A DNA stretch of 64,000 nt from JANQGH01 sp039030175 (GCA_039030175.1 JBCCER010000002.1:1-64000); one strand, 5' to 3'; counted from the first letter of the stretch, positions 27,470-37,900 are shown. Notes: generated by a model not told the origin, from the sequence alone. Made by a program: numbers and translations.

Positions 27470-29026
27470 ATGGGCATCTTGAACGGGTTTACACGGCGCA
27501 AGTTCATGCGCTCGGCTGCGATCGGCGCTGGCGCGATGGCCGGCAGCAAGAGCCTGTTCGCGGGCCGTGGTGCGCAAGCTCAGGACATGAGCTTCCTGAC
27601 CCCGCCGGGCGGAAAGTTCAACAATATTGAACTGACCTACTTCCAGGATTCCAACTGGCTGCACGCACCGCTGTGGCTATCGCCGCATTTCCAAGAGCAT
27701 GCCGGTGTCTCGATTGCCGGCCGTGAAATGTATGACGGTGGCGACACGGTCGCCCGCGTGCTGCCGCAGCTGTTGTCGCGCCAGCCGCGCTTTGACTGGG
27801 TTCAGTTCCCGTCGCTGTTCTTCGGCGCGTTCGCAGAGACCGGCCAGCTAGAGCCGTTGGATGAGTATTTCGCCCGCTATGACGATGCCCAAGACTATCT
27901 GGACTGGGTGATGCCAGCCTATGGCGAGTTCTACACCAAGTGGAATGGCCAGCGGTATGGCGTGATGCTGGATGGCGACATTCACATCCTGCATTATCGC
28001 CGCAACTATTTCGACGATCCGCAGCTGCAAAGCCGGTTCTCACAGCGCTTCCAGCGCGAGCTTGAAGTGCCGCAGACCTGGCCGCATTTCCTGGAAGTGA
28101 CCCAGTTCTTCACCGAGGAACTGTCGGACCAGGGCATCTACGGCACGTCCATGGTCGTGAACCCGCCGAATTTCGGCTGGGGCTTCTGGATGGACATCGC
28201 AGCCTCCAACGGCGTGAACTATTTCGATGAGAACATGACCCCGCAGATCAACACGCCGCAGGCGGTTGAGGCGCTGGACATGTATCGCGAGATCATCAGC
28301 TTCGGCCCGCCAGGCGCGGAGTCGATGGACATCGCACAGACCATCCAGCGCTGGCAGTCCGGCGCTGACGTCATGTCGGTCTGGTGGATCGATCTGGCTG
28401 AGTTCACGGTTCAGCAGCAGGGTGCCGAATTGGCCGAGCAGCAGGGCGCGGCGATTGTGCCGGGTTGGGAGCAGGATGACGGCTCGATCAACCACAAGGC
28501 CATCTCTCTGTGGTGTCGCACCGGCGCGATCCCCGCGGCAGCGCCGCAGGATGTGAAGGATGCAGCGTTCCACTTCCTCTATCGCATGTCGCACCCGACA
28601 ATCTCTGACCAGATCGTGGCGGATGAGTATTGCGGGTCCGACCCGTTCGGCGCCTCGCACTACACCGACGCGGCGGCAGAGCTCTACACGATGCCGAACC
28701 CACAGCGCGGCACGGACAATGATCTATGGCCGACCAATGCCGGCATCTTCGAAACCTTCGGGCGCGCCCGCGATCACCTGAATGGCGGTCTCGCCAATGT
28801 CGAGGTCGGCTATCCTCAATTCTATTGGGAAGGTACGCCGGAACTCGCCGACGCGCTTGGCCGCAACATCTCGCGGGCGGTGGTCGGTGAGTTGACGTCG
28901 CAGCAGGCACTGGACGAAGCGGCCGAAGAATGGACGCAGATCGTGCAGCGGCTGGGCATCGACAATCAGCGCACCCAGTACAATAACTTCCTACTCGGGG
29001 CGCGGGCGCTCGGCTACCGCATCTAA
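27470..29026 (+). CDS. ABC transporter solute-binding protein (cluster 3), Tat-exported
   Basis: 518 residues from ATG 27470, with GGGAGG 8 nt upstream. The Tat signal is TRRKFMRSAAIGAG (residues 8-21) with cleavage near AQAQD at about 43. At 518 residues it is larger than the other two binding proteins, like GlpV-type polyol binders. The segment MLDGDIHILHYRRNYF in the middle is the family's hinge-side strand. It is the last transporter gene; a strong hairpin and then dhaK follow. Neighbouring kinase genes suggest a glycerol-, tetritol- or other polyol-like ligand, by inference. Confidence 0.9.
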   Translation: MGILNGFTRRKFMRSAAIGAGAMAGSKSLFAGRGAQAQDMSFLTPPGGKFNNIELTYFQDSNWLHAPLWLSPHFQEHAGVSIAGREMYDGGDTVARVLPQLLSRQPRFDWVQFPSLFFGAFAETGQLEPLDEYFARYDDAQDYLDWVMPAYGEFYTKWNGQRYGVMLDGDIHILHYRRNYFDDPQLQSRFSQRFQRELEVPQTWPHFLEVTQFFTEELSDQGIYGTSMVVNPPNFGWGFWMDIAASNGVNYFDENMTPQINTPQAVEALDMYREIISFGPPGAESMDIAQTIQRWQSGADVMSVWWIDLAEFTVQQQGAELAEQQGAAIVPGWEQDDGSINHKAISLWCRTGAIPAAAPQDVKDAAFHFLYRMSHPTISDQIVADEYCGSDPFGASHYTDAAAELYTMPNPQRGTDNDLWPTNAGIFETFGRARDHLNGGLANVEVGYPQFYWEGTPELADALGRNISRAVVGELTSQQALDEAAEEWTQIVQRLGIDNQRTQYNNFLLGARALGYRI

Positions 29027-29044
29027 AATCCCTGAGTTCTGTTT

Positions 29045-29080
29045 GGGCCGCTGGCTGGTCTTGCGACCGGCTGGCGGCCC
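29045..29080 (+). terminator. 16-bp hairpin after binding-protein gene (cluster 3)
   Basis: GGGCCGCTGGCTGGTC at 29045-29060 pairs along its full length with GACCGGCTGGCGGCCC at 29065-29080 across a TTGC tetraloop, with three G-U wobbles and no mismatch. Only a short CTATTGTT tract follows. It could end part of the transcription after the binding-protein gene or stabilise its mRNA before the dhaK reading frame. Confidence 0.7.
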
Positions 29081-29119
29081 GCTATTGTTCGGCCCACGGA
29101 TGGCCTGGGAGACAGACCG

Positions 29120-30118
29120 GTGAAAAAGATTCTCAACGACCCCTATCGCTATGTGGACGATATGCTGGAGGGGCTTTGCGCGGCTCATCCGGAAAACTAC
29201 CGCCAGGTGGGTGACGACGGCCGCGTGATCGCTCGGGCCGATGGCCCGGTTTCAGGCAAGGTCGGCATCGTCTCGGGTGGCGGCTCCGGCCATTTGCCGA
29301 TCTTCACGGGATATGTCGGCAAGGGGCTTCTGGATGCATGCGCCATTGGCGACGTCTTTGCATCGCCATCCGTAGACCAGATGGCCGAGGCAATCCGGGC
29401 GGCCAATGGCGGCGCCGGCGTGCTGCGGCTCTACGGCAATTATGGTGGCGACATCATGAATTTCGACATGGCTGGCGACATGCTGGAGATGGAGGATGTC
29501 ACCACGACGACCGTCCTGCTGGCCGACGATGTGGCCTCCTCCAGCCGTGACGAGCGTGAAAAACGGCGCGGCGTTGCTGGTATGGTTTATGCCTTCAAGA
29601 TCGCCGGTGCTGCCGCCGATGCTGGAAAAGATCTGACTGAAGTCACTAGGATCTCGCAGAAGGCGGCCGATCATTGCGTATCGATGGGGGCGGCGCTGAC
29701 GCCATGCACGGTGCCCCAGGCCGGCAAACCTACCTTTGAGCTCGGCGAAGACGAGATGGAAATGGGCATGGGCATCCATGGTGAGCCCGGCGTGTGGCGC
29801 GGCAAGCTGCGCTCGGCCGACGAGATCGCCGGAGAAATCATGGACACGCTCTTGGCCGACCAGCCGCTTAGCGCCGGCGACCGCGTCTCGCCATTAGTCA
29901 ATTCACTGGGCGCTACCCCACCGGAGGAACTCTACATCCTCTACCGGATCGTCAAGCAGCGCATCGAAGCCGCCGGCGCGGAAATCGTCATGCCGCTGGT
30001 CGGACGCTATGCCACATCTATGGAAATGACAGGCATCTCGATTACGCTGTGCAAACTGGACGACGAGTTCGAAGGTTACCTTAAGGCGCCTGCGCACTGC
30101 GCCTTTTGGTCAGTGTAA
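29120..30118 (+). CDS. dhaK: Dihydroxyacetone kinase subunit DhaK-like
   Basis: 332 residues from GTG 29120. SGGGSGHLPIFTGYVG (His58), Asp111 in GDIMNF, and His220 in GIHGEPG, the residue that covalently holds the ketone substrate, are all conserved. No DhaM phosphotransfer gene lies nearby, and a separate DhaL follows directly, so the nucleotide donor is either bound to DhaL or supplied by a distant DhaM. Relatives in polyol loci phosphorylate erythrulose or other short ketoses. Placement after the cluster 3 importer suggests that it phosphorylates a ketose made from the imported polyol. Confidence 0.9.
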   Translation: MKKILNDPYRYVDDMLEGLCAAHPENYRQVGDDGRVIARADGPVSGKVGIVSGGGSGHLPIFTGYVGKGLLDACAIGDVFASPSVDQMAEAIRAANGGAGVLRLYGNYGGDIMNFDMAGDMLEMEDVTTTTVLLADDVASSSRDEREKRRGVAGMVYAFKIAGAAADAGKDLTEVTRISQKAADHCVSMGAALTPCTVPQAGKPTFELGEDEMEMGMGIHGEPGVWRGKLRSADEIAGEIMDTLLADQPLSAGDRVSPLVNSLGATPPEELYILYRIVKQRIEAAGAEIVMPLVGRYATSMEMTGISITLCKLDDEFEGYLKAPAHCAFWSV

Positions 30119-30727
30119 ATGGCGCTCGACACCCCGACATTGCGCCACGGGTTGGCGCTGATCGCCAAGCAGATGGAGGCATCTGCCGGCGAGCTAAACA
30201 GCGCTGACGGTGCGCTCGGCGACGGCGATCTCGGTGTGACGATGACGCGTGGCATGCGCGAGGTCATGAAGGGCGCCGACGACTTGCCGGACGATGTCGG
30301 CATGGCCTTGTTCGCCTGCGCGCAGGCATTTACACGGATCTCAGGCTCAAGCTATGGCACGTTGCTGGCGACCGGCCTGATGAGTGCCGCCAAGGCATCT
30401 CGGGGCAAGACGGAATTGCCGTGGTCCGACGTCGCTGATTTGCTGGGTGGGGCCGTGACAGCGATGGCCGCTCGCGGCAAGTCCGAGCTTGGGCAAAACA
30501 CCGTGCTCGATCCGCTGGATGCGGCCGCAAAGGCCGCTGAAGGCCAGAGCGACGGCCCCGAATTGCTTGCTGCCGTTAGCACGGCGATTGATCAAACGAT
30601 GGACACCTACCGGGATCAACCGGCGCAAGTCGGAAGGGCCCGGATATTCGGCGACAAAAGCGTCGGACTTGACGATCCGGGCATGTTGGCGCTGCGCTGT
30701 ATCGTCGATGGGTTAATGAGCACCTAA
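30119..30727 (+). CDS. dhaL: Dihydroxyacetone kinase subunit DhaL-like
   Basis: 202 residues, beginning with the base directly after the dhaK stop. LNSADGALGDGDLGVTM supplies the magnesium-binding aspartates (Asp30, Asp35, Asp37), and the helical barrel pattern matches DhaL nucleotide-binding subunits. It works as a complex with DhaK in the cytoplasm. Length is normal. Confidence 0.9.
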   Translation: MALDTPTLRHGLALIAKQMEASAGELNSADGALGDGDLGVTMTRGMREVMKGADDLPDDVGMALFACAQAFTRISGSSYGTLLATGLMSAAKASRGKTELPWSDVADLLGGAVTAMAARGKSELGQNTVLDPLDAAAKAAEGQSDGPELLAAVSTAIDQTMDTYRDQPAQVGRARIFGDKSVGLDDPGMLALRCIVDGLMST

Positions 30728-30748
30728 AATCAGGAGAGTACCCGTTAC

Positions 30749-31600
30749 ATGACCACCCACCCAGCATTGCAGGCCGGCGGCACGGCCGTGATTACTGGAG
30801 CCGCAAGCGGCATTGGACTGGCGGCGGCCGAGCGGTTCGCCAGCTTGGGCCTAAAGGTCTGCATGGCCGATATCAACGGCGATGAGCTCGAAAAATCTGC
30901 GGCCCAAGTTGCCAAAGGGGCGGCCAATGGTGACGCCGATGTGATGCACCGAACGGTCGATGTATCGGACCGCAACCAACTCGCCGCGCTCCAAGATTCG
31001 GTGATCGATCGGTTCGGCAGTGTCTCGGTCCTGATGAACAATGCCGGTGCCGAGCCGCGCGGTCGCGCGCTGGGCGACGAAGAGGTCTGGCAACGGGTTT
31101 TGTCGGTCAATCTATGGGGCGTTGTCCATGGCAGCCAGGTCTTCGCGCCCGGAATGATCGAGGCGGGCAAGCCAGCCGTGATTATCAACACCGGCTCAAA
31201 GCAGGGCATCACCTGCCCGCCGGGCAATGCGGCCTACAACGTCTCCAAGGCCGGGGTGAAGGTGTTCACCGAACAGCTTGCCCATGAGCTGCGCTCGATC
31301 GAGGGCTGTCAGGTCGGCGCCGCACTGCTGATACCCGGCTTCACGTTCACCGGCTTCACCCGCGTTCATGTTTCGGAAAAGCCGGCCGGTGCCTGGAATC
31401 CAGAGCAGGTGGTCGACGAACTCGTTGCCGGCCTCGGGCGTGGCGATTTCTACATCCTTTGCGAGGACAATGAGGTCACCCGCGACGTCGACAACAAGCG
31501 CATCATTTGGGCCGCCCAGGACATTACCGAGAACCGGGCGCCCCTGTCCCGCTGGCATCCCGACTACGGGGATGCGTTCAGCGATTATATGAACGACTAA
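30749..31600 (+). CDS. SDR-family oxidoreductase
   Basis: 283 residues, preceded by AGGAGAG. TGAASGIG at 16-23, NNAG at 97-100, Ser150, Tyr163 and Lys167 (YNVSK) are present. About 60 C-terminal residues extend beyond the standard fold, ending with RWHPDYGDAFSDYM. It is 21 nt after dhaL and probably oxidises the polyol to the ketose that DhaK/DhaL phosphorylates. The stop lies 3 bases from the stop of the convergent SDR. Confidence 0.9.
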   Translation: MTTHPALQAGGTAVITGAASGIGLAAAERFASLGLKVCMADINGDELEKSAAQVAKGAANGDADVMHRTVDVSDRNQLAALQDSVIDRFGSVSVLMNNAGAEPRGRALGDEEVWQRVLSVNLWGVVHGSQVFAPGMIEAGKPAVIINTGSKQGITCPPGNAAYNVSKAGVKVFTEQLAHELRSIEGCQVGAALLIPGFTFTGFTRVHVSEKPAGAWNPEQVVDELVAGLGRGDFYILCEDNEVTRDVDNKRIIWAAQDITENRAPLSRWHPDYGDAFSDYMND

Positions 31601-31603
31601 GCG

Positions 31604-32413
31604 CTAGAGGGGTGTTGCCGGGGTCTGCGCGTCGTCATAGGCGCCCCAGATCGTCTGGTCGTAATTGACCACTGAGCCGGTCATGAAGCCGGACTCGCCG
31701 GTCACGAGAAACGCAACGGCGCGGGCCACGTCCATTGGGTCAATGATCCTGCCGAAGGGTTGCTCGGCCGCCGCCTTTTCCAGCCAATCGTCGGCGGCGC
31801 CGTGATACTCGCGCTGGATTCGATCTTCTCCCTCCGTGGCCATCCAGCCGATATTGAGGCCGTTCACCCGAATGCGGTCGCGCATAAGCGAGTAGGCGGT
31901 ATTCCGGGTCATGGTCGCCAGGGCGCCTTTGGATGCGCAGTAGGCGGCGATGAAGGGCTGGCCGCCCATCGCCGACATCGAGCCGATATTGACGATGGCG
32001 CCGCCATTTCCCTCTCTCCGCATGATCTTGGCTGCGTCCTGGATCAAAAAGAAAGGCGCGCGCGTATTGATGGCAAACATCGCGTCGAACAGTTCGGGCG
32101 AGGTGTCGAGGATCGTCCCCCGATCAGTCTTGCCGGCGGCATTGACCAAGATGTCGACTTTGCCGAAGGCGTCGTCAGCGGCGGCGATAACGGCGTGGCA
32201 ATCGTCAACCGACGCCAGGTCAGCCTGGACGAAACGCACATCACTGCCGGTTTCACTGCGAATAGTCGATGCCAATGCCCCGCCTTTATCCGCATTTCGC
32301 CCACAGGTAACGATGCCGGCGGCACCACGCTCGGCCATCAATGTCACGATCGCCGCGCCCAACCCCTGGGTGCCGCCGGTGACGACGGCGACCTTGTTGT
32401 CCAACTGTTCCAC
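31604..32413 (-). CDS. SDR-family oxidoreductase
   Basis: 269 residues. TGGTQGLG at 12-19, NAAG at 91-94, Ser145, Tyr158 and Lys162 (YCASK) are present, with a FMTGSVVNYDQ C-terminal signature. The start is preceded by AAAGGAGA. It is divergent from iolB across a region with a perfect 16-bp palindrome, so both may answer to the same regulator. Substrate unknown; polyol or inositol chemistry is suggested only by neighbours. Confidence 0.9.
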   Translation of the reverse strand: MEQLDNKVAVVTGGTQGLGAAIVTLMAERGAAGIVTCGRNADKGGALASTIRSETGSDVRFVQADLASVDDCHAVIAAADDAFGKVDILVNAAGKTDRGTILDTSPELFDAMFAINTRAPFFLIQDAAKIMRREGNGGAIVNIGSMSAMGGQPFIAAYCASKGALATMTRNTAYSLMRDRIRVNGLNIGWMATEGEDRIQREYHGAADDWLEKAAAEQPFGRIIDPMDVARAVAFLVTGESGFMTGSVVNYDQTIWGAYDDAQTPATPL

Positions 32414-32432
32414 GTGATGGTCTCCTTTGAAT

Positions 32433-32448
32433 GCGATAGCGCTATCGC
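32433..32448. promoter_or_regulatory. Perfect 16-bp palindrome, LacI-type operator candidate
   Basis: GCGATAGCGCTATCGC is exactly self-complementary and has the central CG typical of LacI/GalR-family sites. It lies 20 bases upstream of the minus-strand SDR start and 119 bases upstream of iolB. No LacI-family gene is visible in the window, so the regulator would act from elsewhere. Confidence 0.55.
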
Positions 32449-32566
32449 GGCGGCGGGGTTGGGGCCTTGAATTCGCCAGCCGACGCGACTATTCCGAGCC
32501 ACCTATCGAACATGGGCGCCCATTGGCTGGCAAGTGGGCGAATGATTACCGAAAGCGAGAAATCCG

Positions 32567-33370
32567 ATGAGCGATCTTCTGGTCAAGCCTTCCGGCACGC
32601 ATGGCAAGGTGCACGACATCACGCCGGAAGGAGCCGGCTGGGGCTATGTCGGCTTTGGTCTCTACCATCTTACCGCCGGCGAGAGAGCGAGCGAGCAGAC
32701 AGGTGATCGCGAGGCCATTCTCGTGCTTGTCGAGGGGCGGGCGACAATCTCAGCTGCCGGCCAAGACTTCGGCGAGCTTGGTGACCGTATGAATGTGTTT
32801 GAGCGCAAGAAGCCCCATTGCGTCTATGTGCCCAATGGCTCCGAATGGTCGGCAACCGCGACCACCGATTGCACGCTCGCGGTCTGCACAGCGCCGGGCA
32901 AGGGCAACCACCCTGTCCGGGTCATTGACGATATTGGCTTTGAGGAGCGCGGGAAGGGCGCAAATACTCGCTACATCCACCCGATTGCGATGGAAGACAA
33001 AGACATCGCAGACAGTTTGCTCGTGACCGAGGTGTTTACGCCGCAGGGCAACTGGTCGTCCTATCCGCCACACCGGCATGATGAAGATAACTTCCCGGAC
33101 ATGACCTATCTGGAAGAGACCTACTACCACCGGCTCAATCCGGCTCAGGGATTTGGGTTCCAGCGTGTCTTCACCGAGGATGGGTCGCTGGACGAGTCGA
33201 TCGCCGTGTCGAGCGGTGACGTGGTGCTGGTGCCGAAAGGCCATCATCCATGCGGCGCGCCCTACGGCTATGAGATGTACTATCTCAATGTGATGGCCGG
33301 TCCCTTGCGCAAATGGCGCTTTCAAAACCATCCCGACCATGATTGGATCGCCCATCGAGACGCCGGCTAG
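32567..33370 (+). CDS. iolB: 5-deoxy-glucuronate isomerase
   Basis: 267 residues with the bicupin pattern of IolB. The metal-binding segment YPPHRHDEDNF is followed by the Glu/Tyr/His-rich YLEETYYHRL, and the C-terminus has HHPCGAPYGYEMYYLNVMAG. It converts 5-deoxy-glucuronate to 5-dehydro-2-deoxy-gluconate in inositol catabolism. No other standard iol gene (iolC, D, E, G) is in the window, so here it may be an outlier of a split pathway or serve a related acid sugar. The family assignment itself is firm. Confidence 0.93.
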   Translation: MSDLLVKPSGTHGKVHDITPEGAGWGYVGFGLYHLTAGERASEQTGDREAILVLVEGRATISAAGQDFGELGDRMNVFERKKPHCVYVPNGSEWSATATTDCTLAVCTAPGKGNHPVRVIDDIGFEERGKGANTRYIHPIAMEDKDIADSLLVTEVFTPQGNWSSYPPHRHDEDNFPDMTYLEETYYHRLNPAQGFGFQRVFTEDGSLDESIAVSSGDVVLVPKGHHPCGAPYGYEMYYLNVMAGPLRKWRFQNHPDHDWIAHRDAG

Positions 33371-33464
33371 GTGAGGGGTGCTTTGCTGACGGGCGCAGCG
33401 ATTCTAGCCAGACGATGTGTTCACAAATGCTGCGGTGTGCTTTGCGAATGACTGGACAGATCAG

Positions 33465-34721
33465 GTGAGCCGATATTCGGCCTGGTCGGTTCTCACGCAA
33501 GGTTTGCGCGGGAACAAGGGATGGCGCCGTGCATGGCGCCATCCTGAGCCGAAACCATCCTACGATGTGATCATTGTTGGTGGCGGCGGTCATGGCCTTG
33601 CGGCCGCCTATTACCTCGCCAAGGAGCATGGCGTCCGAAATGTCGCGGTTGTCGAGAAGGGTTGGCTCGGCGGCGGCAATACGGGCCGGAACACGACAAT
33701 CGTCCGCTCAAACTACATGATCGAGGGCAACACGCGCTTTTACGAACGCTCGGTCAAACTCTGGGAGAATCTGAGCCGCGACCTGAACTTCAACGTCATG
33801 TTTTCCCAGCGCGGGCAGTTCAACCTTTGCCATTCCACCGCACAGATGGATGCCGCGAGGCGGCGCGGTAACGTCATGCGCGCCAACGGGATCGACGCTG
33901 AACTGCTGGACAGGGACGAGGTCGCGCGCCGGTTGCCTTATGTCGACACTTCCCCCAACGCACGGTTTCCCGTGCATGGCGCGCTCTATCAAGGCCGTGC
34001 CGGGACAGCGCGGCATGATGCGGTGGCCTGGGGTTTCGCGCGCGGCGCCGATCGTCTGGGTGTCGACATCATTCAGCAATGCGAGGTCGTCGGATTTTTG
34101 CAAGAGGGCGACAAGATTGTTGGCGTCAAGACAACCAAGGGCGCGATACGCGCTGGCAAGGTCGGTATGGCTGTCGCCGGCCATACGGGCGATTTGGCGG
34201 CCAAGGCGGGGCTGCGCCTGCCCATCGAAACACACCTGCTGCAGGCCTTTGTCTCAGAACCGCTGAAACCGCTGATCAATACGGTTATCGCCTTTGGCGG
34301 CGCGCATTTCTACATCAGCCAGTCGGACAAGGGCGGGCTGGTCTTCGGCGGCGATCTCGATGGCTACAATTCCTACGCTCAGCGCGGCGGGCTGCCGATC
34401 GTCCAGCACACGGCGGCGAGCGCCAAGGCGCTGATCCCGTCTCTGTCTAGGCTGAAGATCCTGCGCCACTGGGCCGGGGCCATGGACATGACCATGGATG
34501 GCTCGCCGATCATTGCCAAGATGCCGATCGAGGGGCTCTATCTCAATGGCGGCTGGTGCTATGGCGGCTTTAAGGCGACACCGGCCAGCGGCTGGTGCTT
34601 TGCCTGGACCATCGCGCGGGACGAGCCGCATGAGGACAATGCGGCCTTCACGCTCAGTCGTTTCGCTGAAGGCCGGATGATCGATGAAAAGGGCGTCGGC
34701 CCTGTTCCTTGGGCGCATTAA
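33465..34721 (+). CDS. soxB: Sarcosine oxidase beta subunit
   Basis: 418 residues from GTG 33465, which yields the usual N-terminus SRYSAWSVLTQGLRGNKGW; a start at 33417 would add 16 unconserved residues. The FAD loop GGGGHG is at 39-44, and NTGRNTTIVRSNYM matches the conserved flavin-contact segment of the heterotetrameric enzyme. This subunit oxidatively demethylates sarcosine to glycine, passing the methylene to tetrahydrofolate in the alpha subunit and making hydrogen peroxide. It is the first gene of the soxBDAG operon. Confidence 0.96.
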   Translation: MSRYSAWSVLTQGLRGNKGWRRAWRHPEPKPSYDVIIVGGGGHGLAAAYYLAKEHGVRNVAVVEKGWLGGGNTGRNTTIVRSNYMIEGNTRFYERSVKLWENLSRDLNFNVMFSQRGQFNLCHSTAQMDAARRRGNVMRANGIDAELLDRDEVARRLPYVDTSPNARFPVHGALYQGRAGTARHDAVAWGFARGADRLGVDIIQQCEVVGFLQEGDKIVGVKTTKGAIRAGKVGMAVAGHTGDLAAKAGLRLPIETHLLQAFVSEPLKPLINTVIAFGGAHFYISQSDKGGLVFGGDLDGYNSYAQRGGLPIVQHTAASAKALIPSLSRLKILRHWAGAMDMTMDGSPIIAKMPIEGLYLNGGWCYGGFKATPASGWCFAWTIARDEPHEDNAAFTLSRFAEGRMIDEKGVGPVPWAH

Positions 34722-34730
34722 GGGCCGGCG

Positions 34731-34997
34731 ATGCTTAGGTTGAATTGCCCGATCTGCGGACCGCGTGACGAGACCGAGTTCAGCTATGGTGGCGATGCGT
34801 CGGTTAAGCGCCCGAAAATGGACGAGACCGATCCTCAGATCTGGATCGATTACGTATTCTATCGCGACAATCCGCGAGGACCGCATCTGGAATATTGGCA
34901 TCATGTCCAAGGCTGCCGGCAATGGCTCGTGGTCGAACGGGATACCGTCAGCCATGAGATCGCATCGTGCCGCCTGGCGCGGGAGGTCGCGCGTTGA
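34731..34997 (+). CDS. soxD: Sarcosine oxidase delta subunit
   Basis: 88 residues, the normal size. CPICGPRDETEF at 6-17 carries the first two zinc cysteines, and HHVQGCRQWLVVERDT carries the His and Cys that finish the site. It is a small structural subunit of heterotetrameric sarcosine oxidase. It starts 9 nt after soxB, and its stop overlaps the TTG start of soxA. Confidence 0.96.
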   Translation: MLRLNCPICGPRDETEFSYGGDASVKRPKMDETDPQIWIDYVFYRDNPRGPHLEYWHHVQGCRQWLVVERDTVSHEIASCRLAREVAR

Positions 34998-37900
34998 CTG
35001 GTAGGCGGCTCGAAACCGGCGGCCGGATCGACCGCTCCAGGCCCTTGTCGATGACATTCGACGGCAGGCGGGTCGAAGGATTTGCTGGCGATATGCTGGC
35101 GTCTGCGCTCTTGGCGAGCGGAGAGACGATCGTCGCACGCAGCTTCAAGTATCATCGCCCGAGGGGCGTTTACTCGGCCGGCGTCGAAGAACCGAATGCG
35201 CTTGTTCATTTGCGGGACGATGGCCGTCAGGAGCCGAACGCGCGGGCGACAATGGTCGAGGCATTCGACGGTCTGATCGCGACCGGCCAGAACGCCTGGC
35301 CTAATGTCCGCTGGGATCTGCAAGGGGCGAACCGGTTTTTGGCGCCTTTCATTGGTGCCGGCTTCTACTACAAGACTTTCATCGGCCCAATTCGCGGCAC
35401 CGGATTCTGGATGTTTTGCGAGCGTTTCATTCGCCGGGCCGCGGGCATGGGTCGCGCCGTCACGCTCGACGACCCCGACCGGTATGAGCAGGCCAATCTC
35501 CATTGCGATGTCCTGGTTATTGGTGGAGGTCCGGCCGGACTGTCGGCTGCCTTGGCTGCTGGCAGGGCGGGGGCCGACGTCCTGCTAGTCGAGCAAGATG
35601 CCGAGCTGGGCGGATCGCTGCTTAGCGAACCAGTGGGCTCTGCCACCGATGCGTGGCTGAATACCATCGCCCCTGACATCGACGCACAGCACAACGTGCG
35701 GGTCATGAGACGATCCACGGTCTTCGGCGCTTACGATCATGGCACCTACGGTCTGGTCGAACGATTGTGGGACCATGACGTTAGGCCGCCGGAAGACCAG
35801 CCTCGTCAGCGATTTGCCACTGTTCGAGCCAAGCAAGCCGTGCTCGCCAGTGGGGCGATCGAGCAACCTTTGGTGTTTGGCGGTAACGACAAACCGGGTG
35901 TGATGCTCGCAGGGGCGGTGCGCACCTACCTCAATCGCTACTCAGTGCTCCCAGGCAGTCGCATCGTCGTGGCGACGAACAATGACAGTGCCTATGCGCC
36001 GGCATTGGATCTAGCGAATGCCGGCGCTGATGTGGTCCTTGCAGACGCGCGGACTGGACTACCGGAAAGCCTCCTTGAGAATACGAGAAATGGTGGCGTT
36101 GAGGTCAGGCTCGGACACAGCGTGGTGCAAGCAAAGGGTCGCGGCCGCGTTCAGTCCGCCCAGATCGCTGCGGTAGATGGGGCAGGGCTGATGGCTGGCC
36201 CTGCAACGTCCGTACCCTGCGATGTGATTGCAGTTTCCGGCGGTTGGCAGCCCGCGCTTCACCTATGGAGCCAGCGCCAGCAGAAGCCAGTCTTCGATTC
36301 CGAAAAGCACTGCTTTGTGCCTATCGCAGACGCCGCGCCTCCGATGATTTGTGCCGGAGGTGTTATGGCCGCGTCTGGGCTGGAAGAAGCCGTCGGGCAG
36401 GGGTTCTCTGCCGGTGTACATGCTGCCGACCAGACAGGGGCGACAAGAGACGCTGGGTCAATTCTAACGGCGCCATCTGTATCGGTCGGCGATGATTGGA
36501 CGCGAGAGATCGCCCCGGTCCGGTTCATCGTCGACGCGAATGGCAAGCCCAAGGGCAAGGCCTTCGTCGACCTCCAGCACGACGTTACGACGGCGGATTT
36601 GGATCTTGCCTATAGGGAGGGCTATGAGGCGGCGGAGCATGCCAAGCGTTACACCACCGCAGGCATGGCCACCGATCAGGGCAAGACATCTGGGGTCAAT
36701 ACGCTGGCCCAGCTTGCGGCGTTGCGAGATGTCGCAATAGGTGAGATTGGCACGACCACGTTCCGACCTCCCTATACACCGGTCAACATCGGCGCACTTG
36801 CCGGGGCCGAGACGGGCCCTCATTTTCAGCCGACGCGCCTGACGGCGGTCGATCAGTGGCATCGCGACAATGGTGCCGTGATGACCGAGGCCGGTGCTTG
36901 GATGCGCCCTTGGTACTACCCGCAGATGGGCGAAGACCTGCGCGCGGCCTATATCCGCGAGGCCGGTCATGTGCGCCAGCATGTCGGCATCATCGATGTT
37001 TCGACCCTGGGTAAGATCGCGGTGCAGGGGCCGGATGCTGCGGAGTTTTTGAACCGGGTTTACATTAACGGTTGGAAGACGTTGGCGGTTGGACGGCTTC
37101 GGTACGGAGTGATGCTACGCGACGACGGCATTGTCTTCGATGATGGCGCCACAGCGCGTCTAGGCGAGTACGACTATTTCATGTCAACCACGACTGCCAA
37201 TGCCGCCGGAGTCCTCTCCGTGGCGGAAAAGCTCCTGCAGACCGAATGGACAGATTTGGAGGCTCACGTCACCAGCATTACCGACCAGTGGGCGGCGTTC
37301 GCTGTCGCAGGCCCAAAATCACGGGATCTGCTGGCAGCAGTCGTCGAGGGAACTGATCTCAGTCGCGAGGCCCTTCCAAACAACTATTTCGCCCATGGGT
37401 CCGTTGAGGGCGCAACAGTGCGTGTGCATCGGATGAGCTATTCGGGTGAGCTCGCCTATGAGGTCTATGTCCCTGCGCTCCGCGGTCTCGATGTTTGGCA
37501 AGCGCTCATCGCAGCCGGCGAGGAGTTTGATTTGCGCCCCTACGGCACTGAGGCTATGGGCGCACTGCGGATCGAGAAGGGTCATGTAGCAGGGCCCGAA
37601 TTGGACGGTCGCACTTGCCTTGGCGATCTCCAACTCGGCGGATTGCCGTCCAAGAAGAAGCCGTTTGTCGGTTCCGTCCTGCGCCAATGTCCAGCGCTGG
37701 TCGATGAGCAGCGCCCTACACTCGTCGGGCTGGAAATTGACGGTGAAACAGGGGCGACGCCAGGGTCGCTCTTGTTTGCCGAGCAGGGTCCAATGGAAGG
37801 CCATGGCGAGGGCTGGGTCTCGTCGACGACCTACTCTCCCGCACTAGGCAAGAACGTCGCCCTCGGCCTGCTGAAAAACGGCCCGAACCGAATGGGCGAA

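Noticed and set aside
31760..32470. 236-codon plus-strand frame
   Set aside because: Antisense shadow of the SDR gene at 31604-32413, with no ribosome site and no domain.
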